64,000 nt of DNA from VFBF01 sp033764865 (GCA_033764865.1 JANRIM010000017.1:1-64000), one strand, 5' to 3'; counted from the first letter of the stretch, positions 8,600 through 19,317 are shown. Notes: generated from the letters alone by a model not told the origin. Translations and numbers: made by a program.

Positions 8600-9343
8600 T
8601 CAGGCGTTCTCGCCGAAGAAGCGGTGCACGTCGGCGATGAGCGCCGCCTTCGCCGCCGCGACGATCTCCGCCCCGGCGCCCACCGAGGCCTGCGAGGGAT
8701 CGGAACCGATCCGCCCGTCCGGAAACCGGCGGCGATAATCGGCGGCGTCGCGGATGGGGCCATCGGGCGCAATGCGCGGGTCCATGGTCACGCGCTTCTG
8801 GAAGGCGGGATACTTATGGTATGTGACGCTGACTTCCGACGCCGTGGCGTGGCTGCCGTCTCCGACGGGGAACAGGCGCCGGCACAGCGCGCCCACGCCC
8901 TTCAGCTCCCACCAGTTCACCAGCGTGCACGCGAACGGCGCCGCCTCACCCTTGAGGCTCCACGGCGCGTACGCCTCGGCGAACGCCGCGTTGATGGTGG
9001 CGATGTTGCCGCCGTGGCCGTTCAGAAAGTAAAGCCGCGTGAACCCGTGACGCGTGAAGCTCGCCACCCAGTCCTGCAGCGCCGCGATCATGGTGGACGG
9101 CCGCAGGGTGACGGTGCCGGGAAAGCCCAGGTGGTGCTGCGCCTGGCCGACGTTGAAGGTGGGACCCACCAGGAACCCGTCCTCGTCGCCCGCCTCCGCG
9201 GCGATCACCTCCGGGCAGATGGCGTCGGTGCCGATGAATCCGTTGGGGCCGTGCTGCTCGTGCGAGCCGATGGGGATCACGATGCCGCGCGACCGGGCGA
9301 GATACGCTTCGATCTCCGGCCAGGACGCCGTGGACAACTGCAT
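8600..9343 (-). CDS. Creatininase-family amidohydrolase
   Basis: A 247-residue metal-dependent amidohydrolase of the creatininase family, which also includes MftE and formamide hydrolases of cofactor pathways. Metal ligands are readable: the N-terminal GSHEQHGPNG (Glu29, His31), the TDAI aspartate (Asp40), the central LNGHGGN histidine and the TASEVS glutamate. The substrate cannot be assigned; creatinine itself is not indicated by the neighbours. ATG 9343 (MQLSTASW) is chosen because GGAGGG lies upstream; MRRVRP six codons earlier is the alternative start. Confidence 0.88.
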   Translation of the reverse strand: MQLSTASWPEIEAYLARSRGIVIPIGSHEQHGPNGFIGTDAICPEVIAAEAGDEDGFLVGPTFNVGQAQHHLGFPGTVTLRPSTMIAALQDWVASFTRHGFTRLYFLNGHGGNIATINAAFAEAYAPWSLKGEAAPFACTLVNWWELKGVGALCRRLFPVGDGSHATASEVSVTYHKYPAFQKRVTMDPRIAPDGPIRDAADYRRRFPDGRIGSDPSQASVGAGAEIVAAAKAALIADVHRFFGENA

Positions 9344-9445
9344 GGGCCTTACCCTCCGCATGGGCCGCGCCAGAGGCGAGCCCAATGGCGCGGCGGCGAC
9401 GTCATGGTAAAAGCCGGCATCCGGCTTCGATAGGGGGAACACCGC

Positions 9446-10393
9446 ATGTCCAACACCCACGCCGGCGGCGGGCCCAGCCTGCTCACGCTGGCAGCCTTCG
9501 CGGCCTGCGCATTCCTGGTGGCGGTGGCGGCGGACCTGATGCAGCCGCTGGGCCCGTTCGCGCTCGTGCTGACGTTGACGTTCGCGGGCGCCGCGCTGGT
9601 CAGCGGCCTGCTCTCGCTGTTCCCGCCGACGCGCGCGCTGTTCGGCGGGCTGTTGATGTTCTGCCTGATCGCGCTGGCGATGTTCGGCGGCCTGTTCGGG
9701 CTGCAACGGTTCGCGACCCCGGCCACGGACGGCGTCCGCAACGGCGTGCTGACCACGGTGGTTTCCCCCGCGCGCGACTTCCAGCGCCTGCTCATCCGGG
9801 AGGCCCCGCTGTGGGACGGGCGCCCCGCGCCGCAGCCGCCGCCGGCCGAGCCCGCAGCCGCGCCGGAGCCGCCGCCGCTGCCGGCGGCGCAGGCCGCGCT
9901 GCAGAAGCTCACCGCATCGCTTGCTTCCCCCGATCCCGCCGAGCGCCTGCGCGGCGGCGTGGAGGCGCTCGCCGAGAAGGAGCCCGCCGTCGTCGCGGCC
10001 GTGATCGACAAGCTCTACCGCAGCGCCGATCCCGCCGTGCGCCAGCTCGCGGTGAAGCGGCTGATGGCGCAGCGCCGTGGCACGCGCATCCCGATCCTCG
10101 CCGTCGCCGCCAATCCCGAGAGCGAGGCCTTCGCCAACGCGCTGCAGGGCGTGGGCGTCACCGTGCGCAGCATCAACGAGACGTCCGGCGCCTTCGACGG
10201 CGGACTGTGCGCCGCGAGCGGCATGTCCGGCGCCGTCAACCGCACGGGCGTGACCATCGCCACGCGCTGCAAGGTGGGCGACGCGGAGCGCAACACCGTG
10301 CTCGTGCTGCAGGCCGCCGACGACTTCCAGCTCAAGGGCGAAGCCAGGAACGATCAGGGCCAGACGGCGCGCGTGGAACTGCCGCTCATGTGA
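9446..10393 (+). CDS. Predicted membrane protein with HEAT-like segment, unknown function
   Basis: A 315-residue protein not recognised as a named family. Residues 11-86 hold three hydrophobic helices. A Pro/Ala-rich linker (about 125-150) follows, then a helical stretch near 155-215 (LASPDPAERLRGGVEALAEK and SADPAVRQLAVKRLMAQ) that looks like one or two HEAT-type repeats, and finally a beta-rich C-terminal part with two cysteines (GLCAASG, ATRCKVG) that could form a disulfide. This layout suggests a membrane-anchored protein with a periplasmic or cytoplasmic interaction domain. It converges on priA with only 3 bases between the stops. Confidence 0.75.
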   Translation: MSNTHAGGGPSLLTLAAFAACAFLVAVAADLMQPLGPFALVLTLTFAGAALVSGLLSLFPPTRALFGGLLMFCLIALAMFGGLFGLQRFATPATDGVRNGVLTTVVSPARDFQRLLIREAPLWDGRPAPQPPPAEPAAAPEPPPLPAAQAALQKLTASLASPDPAERLRGGVEALAEKEPAVVAAVIDKLYRSADPAVRQLAVKRLMAQRRGTRIPILAVAANPESEAFANALQGVGVTVRSINETSGAFDGGLCAASGMSGAVNRTGVTIATRCKVGDAERNTVLVLQAADDFQLKGEARNDQGQTARVELPLM

Positions 10394-10396
10394 TCC

Positions 10397-12667
10397 TCAC
10401 AGGAAGCTGTAGGGATCCACGTCGATCTGGACGCGCACGGCGCCCGTCACCTTCACGCGCTCGCGCCACGCGGCCATGAAGGCCGAGAGATCGACGCCGC
10501 GGTCGGCGCGCACCAGGAACCGGCGCCGGTGCTGGCCGCGGATCACCGCCAGCGGCGCGGGCGCCGGGCCCCAGACGTCGACGCCGTCGGCGCTCGGCGC
10601 GGCCTCTCCCATCTCGAACGCGAAGCGGTTGGCCGCCACCTCGTCCGGCGCCGAGATCACCACCGCCGCGAGACGTCCGTACGGCGGCATGCCCATGGCC
10701 TCGCGCGCCGCCGCTTCGGCGGCGAGGAAGCCATCGCGGTCATGCGCTGCGAGGGCGATCATCGCCTCATGTTCCGGCGCGTAGGTCTGCACGAAGGCGC
10801 GGCCCGGCCGGTCTGCGCGGCCCGCGCGACCCGCCACCTGGCTCAGCAGCTGGAAGGTGCGCTCGCCTGCGCGCAGGTCACCGCCCTTGAGGCCGAGATC
10901 GGCGTCGAGCACGCCCACGACCGTCAGGCGCGGGAAGTTGTGGCCCTTGGCGACGATCTGCGTGCCGATGAGGATGTCGATCTCGCCGGCGGCCATGCGC
11001 TCGACGATGGCGCGCACCTGGTCGCCGGTCTGCGCGGTGTCCGAGGAGAAGATCTCGATGCGCGCCTGGGGAAACAGCGCGCGCGTCTCCTCCTCCACCC
11101 GCTCCACGCCCGGCCCGATGGCCACGAAGCTGTCGGGGGCCAGGCAGTTGGGGCACGTCTTCGGCTTCGGCATGGAGAAGCCGGTGAGATGGCACACGAG
11201 GCGGCCGGAGTACTTGTGCTCCACCAGCCAGCTCTGCGTGTCCGGGCTCTGCATCCGGTGCCCGCAGGCGCGGCACAGCGTGAGCGGCGCGTAGCCCCGC
11301 CTGTTCATATAGAAGAGCGCCTGCTCTCCCCGCGACAACGCCTCCGCCGTCGCGGCGATGAGCTTGGGCGCGATCCAGGCGCCCTTCTCCGGCGGATCGG
11401 TCTTCAAGTCCACGAGCACCACGTCCGGCAGCACGGCCGCCCCGTGGCGCGCCGTGAGCTTCACGTGCCGGTACCGGCCGGCCTGGGCGTTGACGAGGGT
11501 TTCAAGAGACGGCGTCGCGCTGGCGAGGACTACCGCACAGCCCCCGAGTTTCGCCCTCGCCACCGCGAGATCTCGCGCCTGGTACGCGACGCCGTCCTCC
11601 TGTTTGTAGGACCCATCATGCTCCTCGTCGACCACGATGAGGCGCAGGTTGCGAAATGGTAGGAAGAGCGCCGACCGCGCGCCGGCGACCAGCCGCGCGC
11701 GCCCTTCGTTGACCTCCCGCCACGCGCGGCGGCGCGCTTTCTGGGTGATCGCGGAGTGCCACTCCACAGGCTTGGACCCGAATCGTTCCGCGAATCGGGC
11801 CAGCACCGCCTGGGTCAGCGCAATTTCCGGCAGCAGCACCAGAACCTGCGCCGATGGGTCGCGCGCGAGCGCTTCGGCCACCGCTTCAAGGTACACCTCC
11901 GTCTTGCCGGAGCCCGTCACGCCGTCGAGCAGCACCGCCGCGAAGGCGTCCTCGCGCACGGCGTCCTGCAGCATTTCCGCCGCCGCATGCTGCGCCGGCG
12001 AAAGCGTGTTGCCCGGACGTTGCAGATCGGGCGGATCGAACGGCGCATCCTCCGGCAGATCGATGCGCGTGAGCGCGCCCATCTCGATCAACCCTTTGAC
12101 AACACTTTGAGAAACGCCCGCGCGCCTCGCGAGGTCTGCGGGCGTGCCGGGCGCCGTGCGCGCCTCCTCAAGCACGCGCGCGCGCGCCGGCGTGAGCACC
12201 GCGCACGGCGTTTCGGCGGGGGTGTAGACGCTGTACGTGCGCGACGGCGAAAGCGCCTCCGTGGAGCGCAGCACCATGCGCAGGATGTTGCCCGGCGGCG
12301 TGACGACGTACTTCGAAGACCAGTCGATGAAGCGGCGAGTCACGTCAGGCAACGGCGCCGCAGACGCGCAAGATTCGATGCTCTTCAGATTCGCTGCACT
12401 TGCGTTATTCTCGTCAACAGACCAAACGACACCATGCACGCTGCGTGAGCCGAGAGGTGCAACGACGTGATCGCCCGGTTTGAGACTCCACTCGAGCGGC
12501 GCGCGATAGTCGAACGGCTCGGGCAGCGGCAGCGGAAACAGAACGGCGACCTTGGCCAACGGCACACTGTGGATGAACGCATCGCTCTCTTCTTCGAAGC
12601 CCGGCAACGGCGCGCTCTCGTTCGCGGAGCGGCGGCGTGCGGTGCGGGTGCGAGGGGGCGGACTCAT
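10397..12667 (-). CDS. priA: Primosomal protein N' (replication restart helicase)
   Basis: 3'-to-5' DNA helicase that reloads the replisome at stalled forks. About 756 residues if started at ATG 12667; a GTG at 12565 just before PLAKVAVLFPLPLPEPFDY would also give a normal PriA N-terminus. Walker A GVTGSGKTEVY, the DEEH box VVDEEHDGSYKQEDG and the helicase motif QVAGRAGR are intact. In the zinc-binding insertion the outer cysteine pairs CRAC and CPNC are present, but the inner pairs read SPDT and CHLT, leaving one of four inner ligands. The start overlaps the divergent xerC start within a shared CATG. Confidence 0.95.
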   Translation of the reverse strand: MSPPPRTRTARRRSANESAPLPGFEEESDAFIHSVPLAKVAVLFPLPLPEPFDYRAPLEWSLKPGDHVVAPLGSRSVHGVVWSVDENNASAANLKSIESCASAAPLPDVTRRFIDWSSKYVVTPPGNILRMVLRSTEALSPSRTYSVYTPAETPCAVLTPARARVLEEARTAPGTPADLARRAGVSQSVVKGLIEMGALTRIDLPEDAPFDPPDLQRPGNTLSPAQHAAAEMLQDAVREDAFAAVLLDGVTGSGKTEVYLEAVAEALARDPSAQVLVLLPEIALTQAVLARFAERFGSKPVEWHSAITQKARRRAWREVNEGRARLVAGARSALFLPFRNLRLIVVDEEHDGSYKQEDGVAYQARDLAVARAKLGGCAVVLASATPSLETLVNAQAGRYRHVKLTARHGAAVLPDVVLVDLKTDPPEKGAWIAPKLIAATAEALSRGEQALFYMNRRGYAPLTLCRACGHRMQSPDTQSWLVEHKYSGRLVCHLTGFSMPKPKTCPNCLAPDSFVAIGPGVERVEEETRALFPQARIEIFSSDTAQTGDQVRAIVERMAAGEIDILIGTQIVAKGHNFPRLTVVGVLDADLGLKGGDLRAGERTFQLLSQVAGRAGRADRPGRAFVQTYAPEHEAMIALAAHDRDGFLAAEAAAREAMGMPPYGRLAAVVISAPDEVAANRFAFEMGEAAPSADGVDVWGPAPAPLAVIRGQHRRRFLVRADRGVDLSAFMAAWRERVKVTGAVRVQIDVDPYSFL

Positions 12668-13631
12668 GCAGGCCCAACGTAAGGAACCGGCAACCATGGC
12701 GCCAGCACCGCAAACGCCCGCAGGCGACGCCCTGACCGCATGGGTGGCCCATCTGGCCGATGAACGCCGCTTCAGCGCCCACACCGTGGACGCTTACCGG
12801 CGCGACGTTTCCGCTTTCCTTGGCTTCCTCGTCGGCCATCTGGGCGTGGAGCCCGCGCTGGCGGATCTTGGCCGCCTGACGCCGCGCGACGTGCGCGCCT
12901 ACATCACGCGGCGACGCGCGGACGGCCTGGGGGATCGCTCCGTGATGCGGGCGCTGGCGGCCATCCGCGCCTTCTTCACCTGGATGGAGCGACGGTGCGG
13001 CGTCGCCAACCCGCGCCTGCGACTCGTGCGCGGGCCCCGCCTGCGCGCGACGCTGCCGCGGCCGGTCTCCGAGCGCGGCGCCTTCGCCATGATCGACGCC
13101 GCGGGCGACGCGACGGCCGCCGCCGAGACCGCCCCCTGGATCGCGGCGCGCGACGCGGCGGTGATCACGCTCCTCTACGCGGCGGGCCTGCGCATCTCCG
13201 AGGCGCTGTCGCTCACCGGCGCCGATGTTCCCCTGCCCGACAAGCTGCGCATCGTCGGCAAGGGCGGCAAGGAGCGCATCGTGCCCGTGCTGACCGCCGC
13301 GCGCGACGCGGTGGCGCGCTACGCTGCGCTGTGTCCGTTCGCGCTCACGCGCGGCGAGGCGTTGTTCCGCGCGACGCGCGGCGGCGCGCTGTCGGCGCGC
13401 GCCGTGCAGGCGACGGTGGCGGCGCTGCGCGCGCGTCTCGGCCTGCCCGACTCAACCACCCCGCACGCGCTGCGGCACGCATTCGCCACCCATCTTCTCG
13501 CGCACGGCGGCGACCTGCGCGCGATCCAAGAGCTGCTCGGCCACGAATCTTTGTCGACGACGCAGCGCTACGCAGACGTGGAGGCCGCGCGCGTCATCGA
13601 CGCGTACAGGAGCGCGCATCCCCGTGCATGA
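12666..13631 (+). CDS. xerC: Tyrosine recombinase XerC
   Basis: Site-specific recombinase that, with XerD at dif, resolves chromosome dimers at division. It has 321 residues. The N-terminal SAM-like core-binding part is followed by the catalytic domain with the AAGLRISEAL arginine, the KGGKERIVP lysine loop, HALRHAFATHLL (His-x-x-Arg), LGHESLSTTQRY with the second His and the nucleophilic Tyr. ATG 12666 has GAGGGGG 7 bases upstream; ATG 12696 with an AAGGA site is an alternative. It is transcribed away from priA. Confidence 0.93.
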   Translation: MQAQRKEPATMAPAPQTPAGDALTAWVAHLADERRFSAHTVDAYRRDVSAFLGFLVGHLGVEPALADLGRLTPRDVRAYITRRRADGLGDRSVMRALAAIRAFFTWMERRCGVANPRLRLVRGPRLRATLPRPVSERGAFAMIDAAGDATAAAETAPWIAARDAAVITLLYAAGLRISEALSLTGADVPLPDKLRIVGKGGKERIVPVLTAARDAVARYAALCPFALTRGEALFRATRGGALSARAVQATVAALRARLGLPDSTTPHALRHAFATHLLAHGGDLRAIQELLGHESLSTTQRYADVEAARVIDAYRSAHPRA

Positions 13632-13854
13632 GGCCAAAAAACCCTTGTGCGCCAACGACTTATGGCAATCCCGCCCCAACCCGAAAGTAGTCCGAAGCAC
13701 ATCTTCAAATTAACTCCAATATAACGAAAAAATATTTGCGTAATCGTGCTGTATAAACGACTTGACAACTATATGTGGCCCAAATTGGCACGAGCGATGG
13801 AGCAGATCGCTTTTGGTGAAACTGAGTAAATCGTAAACAACGGGAGAACTGAAA

Positions 13855-14187
13855 ATGGCTATGAAAGCAAAGACCGCGAAAAAGGCCGTCCGCAAGACCG
13901 CGAAGAAGGCCACGAAGAAGACCGTGAAGAAGGCCGTCCGCAAGACCGCGAAGAAGGCCGTGAAGAAGACCGCCAAGAAGGCCGTGCGCAAGACGGCGAA
14001 GAAGGCTGTCCGCAAGCCGGCGAAGAAGGCCGTCCGCAAGACCGCCAAGAAGGCCGCCCGCAAGCCGGTCGCGCGCAAGACGAAGCGCGTGAAGAAGGTT
14101 GCGGCGTCCGCGAAGCGCGCCACGGTCTCCAAGACCCGCGCCCGCAAGGCCAAGCCGGTCGCCGCGACGCCCGTCGCGAAGGCCTAA
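13855..14187 (+). CDS. Histone H1-like Lys/Ala-rich DNA-binding protein
   Basis: A 110-residue, extremely basic protein made almost entirely of Lys, Ala, Arg, Thr and Val. Residues 5-75 are a run of units close to AKKAVRKTAKKA, resembling the C-terminal tail of eukaryotic linker histone and bacterial Hc1/AlgP-type proteins; it should bind and condense DNA without sequence specificity. A GGGAG ribosome-binding site lies before ATG 13855. The 220 bases upstream are markedly AT-richer than the surroundings and contain a perfect TTGACA (13762-13767) without a good -10, plus a TTAA-N7-ATAA element at 13710-13724 that resembles a CtrA site. The coding repeats make length variation likely. Confidence 0.88.
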   Translation: MAMKAKTAKKAVRKTAKKATKKTVKKAVRKTAKKAVKKTAKKAVRKTAKKAVRKPAKKAVRKTAKKAARKPVARKTKRVKKVAASAKRATVSKTRARKAKPVAATPVAKA

Positions 14188-14237
14188 GACTGCGCGCGGC
14201 GGCGGCGAACGCCGCCGCATCGCCGTCGAGTACCGTG

Positions 14238-14265
14238 CTGCGCCCGGCCGCAAGGTCGGGCGCAG
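14238..14265 (+). terminator. Hairpin after the histone-like gene
   Basis: A 12-bp stem CTGCGCCCGGCC / GGTCGGGCGCAG (one G-T wobble) closed by a GCAA tetraloop lies 51 bases after the stop of the histone-like gene and is followed by TCTCGTTTCG. The stem is strong but the U-tract is weak, so it may be a terminator or a stability hairpin. Confidence 0.5.
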
Positions 14266-14339
14266 TCTCGTTTCGGGGCCGTCGCCCGCACGCCCGTCGC
14301 AACACAACCTTAGCGGCTTGTGTGCCATGAACGACGACC

Positions 14340-16261
<1,922 letters not shown>

Positions 16262-16262
<1 letters not shown>

Positions 16263-16299
16263 AGCACGATCGTTTCAGGCTGGACCGTGGATCGCGCTC
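16262..16299. repeat. Imperfect palindrome of dispersed-repeat type
   Basis: GAGCACGATC (16262-16271) pairs with GATCGCGCTC (16290-16299), nine of ten positions, around an 18-base loop, starting on the last base of the kinase stop. Palindromes of the form GAGC-CGATC near gene ends are common dispersed intergenic elements in alphaproteobacteria (general knowledge). It may also act as a weak terminator. No second copy was found by eye in the window. Confidence 0.35.
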
Positions 16300-16589
16300 C
16301 AGACAAGTGGTGGCGCCCCGATGGACGCACGCGCCCCGCAACTGCGTGCTTTTGCGGCCCTGCAGCCACAGTTACGGGCATTGTCTCCGATGAAGCGTGA
16401 TTATCTTCCCATGCCCAGACCGGCTGGCGGATGCCCTTTATACTTGGCTTCGTCTTGCAAGGTTCAAAGATTTACTTGGGTGGCCGGGCGAAAGTGGCTT
16501 CGTGTTTTCTTGGAGTTGGCGTGATCCCGGGCGGCAACGAGCCCCAGTCGACTGTGTGACATCATGCGCGCGGTCAATCCGCGCGGCGA
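16300..16589. other. Intergenic stretch between kinase remnant and lpd, no gene recognised
   Basis: About 290 bases with lower GC than the flanks in the 16390-16530 part. Short open frames exist on the plus strand (for example 16397-16603) but lack ribosome sites, family resemblance and codon bias. Nothing else was recognised. Confidence 0.5.
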
Positions 16590-17990
16590 TCACGCCTGCA
16601 TAGTCCAGCCGTCCACGCCCTTGCCGGCCTCCCGAAGCGCTTCCGACATGGTGGGGTGGGCGTGACAGGTGCGGGCGATATCCTCGGCGCTCGCGCCGAA
16701 CTCCATCGCCACGCAGATCTCCCCGATCAGTTCGCCCACGCCTACGCCGATCATGTGGGCGCCCACCACGCGGCGGCTGGCCTGGTCCTCCAGGATCTTC
16801 ACGAAGCCCTCGGTCTCGTGGTTTGTGCGCGCGCGCGAGTTGGCGGCGAAGGGAAACTTTCCGACCTTGTAGGCGACGCCGGCGGCCTTGAGCTCCTCCT
16901 CCGTCTTCCCGACGCTGGCCACCTCGGGCTTGGTGTAGATGACGTTGGGGATGATGTCGGGGTTCATGTGCCCCCACTGGCCGGCGATGAGCTGGGCGAC
17001 GTTGGCCCCCTCCTCTTCCGCCTTGTGCGCGAGCATGGGGCCGGTGGTGACGTCGCCGATCACCCAGACGCCGGGGGCGCTGGTCTTCCAGTGATCGTTC
17101 GGGATGAAGCCGCGCTTGTCGGTGACGATGCCCACGCTCTCCAGGCCCAGACCTTCCGTGAACGGCCGGCGCCCGATGGCGACGAGAACGACGTCGGCCT
17201 CGATCGCGCGCCGCTCGCCGCCGGCGGCGGGCTCCAGCTGGACGGAGAGGCCCGCTTTGCCCGCCTCGATGCCGGTCACCTTCGTCGACAGCTCGAACGC
17301 GATGCCCTGCTTCTTGAGGATTTTCAGGAACTGCGCGCTGACTTCGCCGTCCATCGTGGGGGTGATGCGGTCGAGAAACTCCACCACCGTCACCTGCGCG
17401 CCGAGCCGCCGCCACACGCTGCCGAGCTCAAGCCCGATCACGCCGCCGCCGATCACCACCAGCTTGCCGGGGACCTTCTCCAGCGCCAGCGCGCCCGTGG
17501 AGGAGACGATGCGCTTCTCGTCGATGGCGACGCCCGGCAGGCCCATCGGCTCGGAGCCCGTGGCGATGACGATGTTCTTGGCCTCCAGCGTCTGCACGCC
17601 GCCCTCGCCGGAGACTTCCACCCGGCCTGCGCCGGCGATCCGTCCCGTGCCTTTCAGGTAGGTGACCTTGTTCTTCTTCATGAGGAACTCGACGCCCTTG
17701 GTGAGGCCGGTCACGGCGTCGGTCTTCTGTTTCATCATGGCCGCGAGATCGAGCCGCGGCGGATCGACCAGGATGCCCATGGAGGCGAACGTCGTGCCCG
17801 CCGCCTCGAAATACTCCGAGGCATGCAGCAGCGCCTTCGAGGGGATGCAGCCCACGTTGAGGCAGGTCCCGCCCAATGCGCCGCGGGATTCCACGATGGC
17901 CGTCTTCAGCCCGAGCTGGCCGGCGCGGATCGCGCAGTTGTACCCGCCGGGGCCACCGCCGATGATGACGACGTCGAATTGCTGGGACAT
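16590..17990 (-). CDS. lpd: Dihydrolipoamide dehydrogenase (E3)
   Basis: Flavoprotein disulfide reductase that reoxidises the lipoyl arm of 2-oxoglutarate dehydrogenase (and possibly other 2-oxoacid dehydrogenases) and passes electrons to NAD+. It has 466 residues. FAD fold VVIIGGGPGGYNCAI; redox-active disulfide in GGTCLNVGCIPSKALLH; NAD fold VVIGGGVIGLELGSVW; C-terminal catalytic His in CHAHPTMSEALREA. The gene follows sucB on the same strand but is separated from it by a membrane protein gene and a plus-strand alternative oxidase, so it needs its own promoter. Confidence 0.97.
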   Translation of the reverse strand: MSQQFDVVIIGGGPGGYNCAIRAGQLGLKTAIVESRGALGGTCLNVGCIPSKALLHASEYFEAAGTTFASMGILVDPPRLDLAAMMKQKTDAVTGLTKGVEFLMKKNKVTYLKGTGRIAGAGRVEVSGEGGVQTLEAKNIVIATGSEPMGLPGVAIDEKRIVSSTGALALEKVPGKLVVIGGGVIGLELGSVWRRLGAQVTVVEFLDRITPTMDGEVSAQFLKILKKQGIAFELSTKVTGIEAGKAGLSVQLEPAAGGERRAIEADVVLVAIGRRPFTEGLGLESVGIVTDKRGFIPNDHWKTSAPGVWVIGDVTTGPMLAHKAEEEGANVAQLIAGQWGHMNPDIIPNVIYTKPEVASVGKTEEELKAAGVAYKVGKFPFAANSRARTNHETEGFVKILEDQASRRVVGAHMIGVGVGELIGEICVAMEFGASAEDIARTCHAHPTMSEALREAGKGVDGWTMQA

Positions 17991-18076
17991 GGGCGGCCTT
18001 CAGGGTTCAAGGATGCGTGACCGGATATATAGGCCTTCCCCGCCGAAGCGAAGGGAAGAGCCGCGCGCGGGCGCGC

Positions 18077-18547
18077 TTACGAAAGCACGCCGTTCCGCTC
18101 CAGCCACGCGGCGAGCACCGTGAGGACGAGACAGACGAAAAAGCTGTTGCGCGTCGCCTGGGTGGGGCGGGCGTCCTCGGCGGCGTCGGGCGTTGCGGCC
18201 GCCAGTTCGCGCCGGCGCTGGCGGACAAAGTAGGCCAGTTGGTGCAGCACGAGCAGAGCGAGCGCCGGAACCGCCAGCCGCAGGCCCAGCGCCATCGTCA
18301 CGCCTGCGCCGAACAGGATCACGCCGCCGACCGCCCACCACCACGTCCGCCCGGAATCGTTCGGCGTCGTGGGGCGGAGGGGCTGGCCGGCGTCCGCGGC
18401 GATCTCGCTGGCGAGGCGATCGAGCGTGTCGATGGCGCGGTCCATGAACAGCGCCATGCGCAGCTGGTTGGCCAGAAACACCGCGCCCACGACATAGAAG
18501 GCGCCGAACAGGCGCAGCACGCCTTCGCCGAGGTCCAGCAACGTCAC
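18077..18547 (-). CDS. Predicted membrane protein, unknown function
   Basis: A 156-residue protein with an N-terminal hydrophobic segment (LFGAFYVVGAVFLANQLRMAL), a central pair of helices (WWWAVGGVILFGAGVTM and LAVPALALLVLHQLAYFV) and a C-terminal helix (NSFFVCLVLTVLAAWL). No family was recognised. GTG 18547 is chosen because GGGAGG lies 4 bases upstream; a TTG at 18586 is in frame without a ribosome site. It reads toward lpd (gap 86 bases) and is divergent from the alternative oxidase gene. Confidence 0.75.
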   Translation of the reverse strand: MTLLDLGEGVLRLFGAFYVVGAVFLANQLRMALFMDRAIDTLDRLASEIAADAGQPLRPTTPNDSGRTWWWAVGGVILFGAGVTMALGLRLAVPALALLVLHQLAYFVRQRRRELAAATPDAAEDARPTQATRNSFFVCLVLTVLAAWLERNGVLS

Positions 18548-18650
18548 GGGGCCTCCCTGGGCGCGGCGGTGTTGACGCAGTGACAACCGGGCGCCTGTCG
18601 CTGCGGGGGGGTTCGTCCTATCTTGGCCGGGCTAGGTCAAGGAGCGCGTC

Positions 18651-19298
18651 ATGCCCCTGGAACTGTCGACCCGCCATCCGCCCTCGGGCGTCTCCGACCA
18701 CGTCGCCCTCTGGCTCACCAAGCTGCTGCGCTTCTTCGCGGACGCCTTCTTCGCCCAGCGGTACGGCCACCGCGCGGTCGTTCTGGAAACGGTGGCGGGC
18801 GTGCCCGGCATGGTGGGCGGCATGATGAACCACCTGAAGAGCCTGCGCCGCATGCGCGACGACGAGGGCTGGATCCGCACCCTGCTGGAGGAGGCGGAGA
18901 ACGAGCGGATGCACCTGATGACGTTCATCGCCATCGCGCAGCCGAACCGGTTCGAGCGGTTTCTGGTGATCCTGGCGCAGGGCGTGTTCTGGAACGCGTT
19001 CTTCGTGCTCTACCTGCTCTCGCCGCGCACGGCCCACCGGCTGGTGGGGTACTTCGAGGAGGAGGCGGTGGTCAGCTACACGCAGTATCTGGCCGCGATC
19101 GAAGCCGGGAAGATCGAGAACGTGCCGGCCCCCGACATCGCCATCAAGTACTGGAAGCTGAAGCCCGACGCGCGCCTGCGGGACGTGGTGATCGCCGTGC
19201 GCGCCGACGAGGCGGGCCACCGGGATGTCAACCACGCGTTCGCCGACACCCTCACCCGCCGCGAAGCGACCCATCAGCAACCCGAGAAGGTGCACTGA
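18651..19298 (+). CDS. aox: Alternative oxidase (cyanide-resistant quinol oxidase)
   Basis: Di-iron quinol:oxygen oxidoreductase that takes electrons from ubiquinol to oxygen without proton pumping, bound to one leaflet of the inner membrane. 215 residues, compact compared with mitochondrial forms. All four ligand motifs are present in order: LETVAGVPGM (Glu46), AENERMHL (Glu85, His88), GYFEEEAVVSYT (Glu137 region) and RADEAGHRDVNH (Glu187, His190). A strong AAGGAG site lies 7 bases before ATG 18651. It sits between sucB and lpd on the opposite strand, converging on sucB with a 19-base gap. Bacterial AOX is known but sporadic, so gene transfer or mitochondrial-type ancestry is possible. Confidence 0.95.
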   Translation: MPLELSTRHPPSGVSDHVALWLTKLLRFFADAFFAQRYGHRAVVLETVAGVPGMVGGMMNHLKSLRRMRDDEGWIRTLLEEAENERMHLMTFIAIAQPNRFERFLVILAQGVFWNAFFVLYLLSPRTAHRLVGYFEEEAVVSYTQYLAAIEAGKIENVPAPDIAIKYWKLKPDARLRDVVIAVRADEAGHRDVNHAFADTLTRREATHQQPEKVH

Positions 19299-19317
19299 CC
19301 CCGCGGGCGCCGCGCTC

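Noticed and set aside
13786..13801. Sigma-54-like -24 element TGGCACG before the histone-like gene
   Set aside because: The -12 half reads ATGGA instead of TTGCA, so the invariant GC is missing.
13870..14070. Tandem DNA repeats that could be taken for a CRISPR or satellite
   Set aside because: The repeats are in-frame codons of a Lys/Ala-rich protein, with no spacers.
16397..16603. Small plus-strand protein gene upstream of the lpd stop
   Set aside because: No ribosome site, no family resemblance, and it runs into the lpd coding region.
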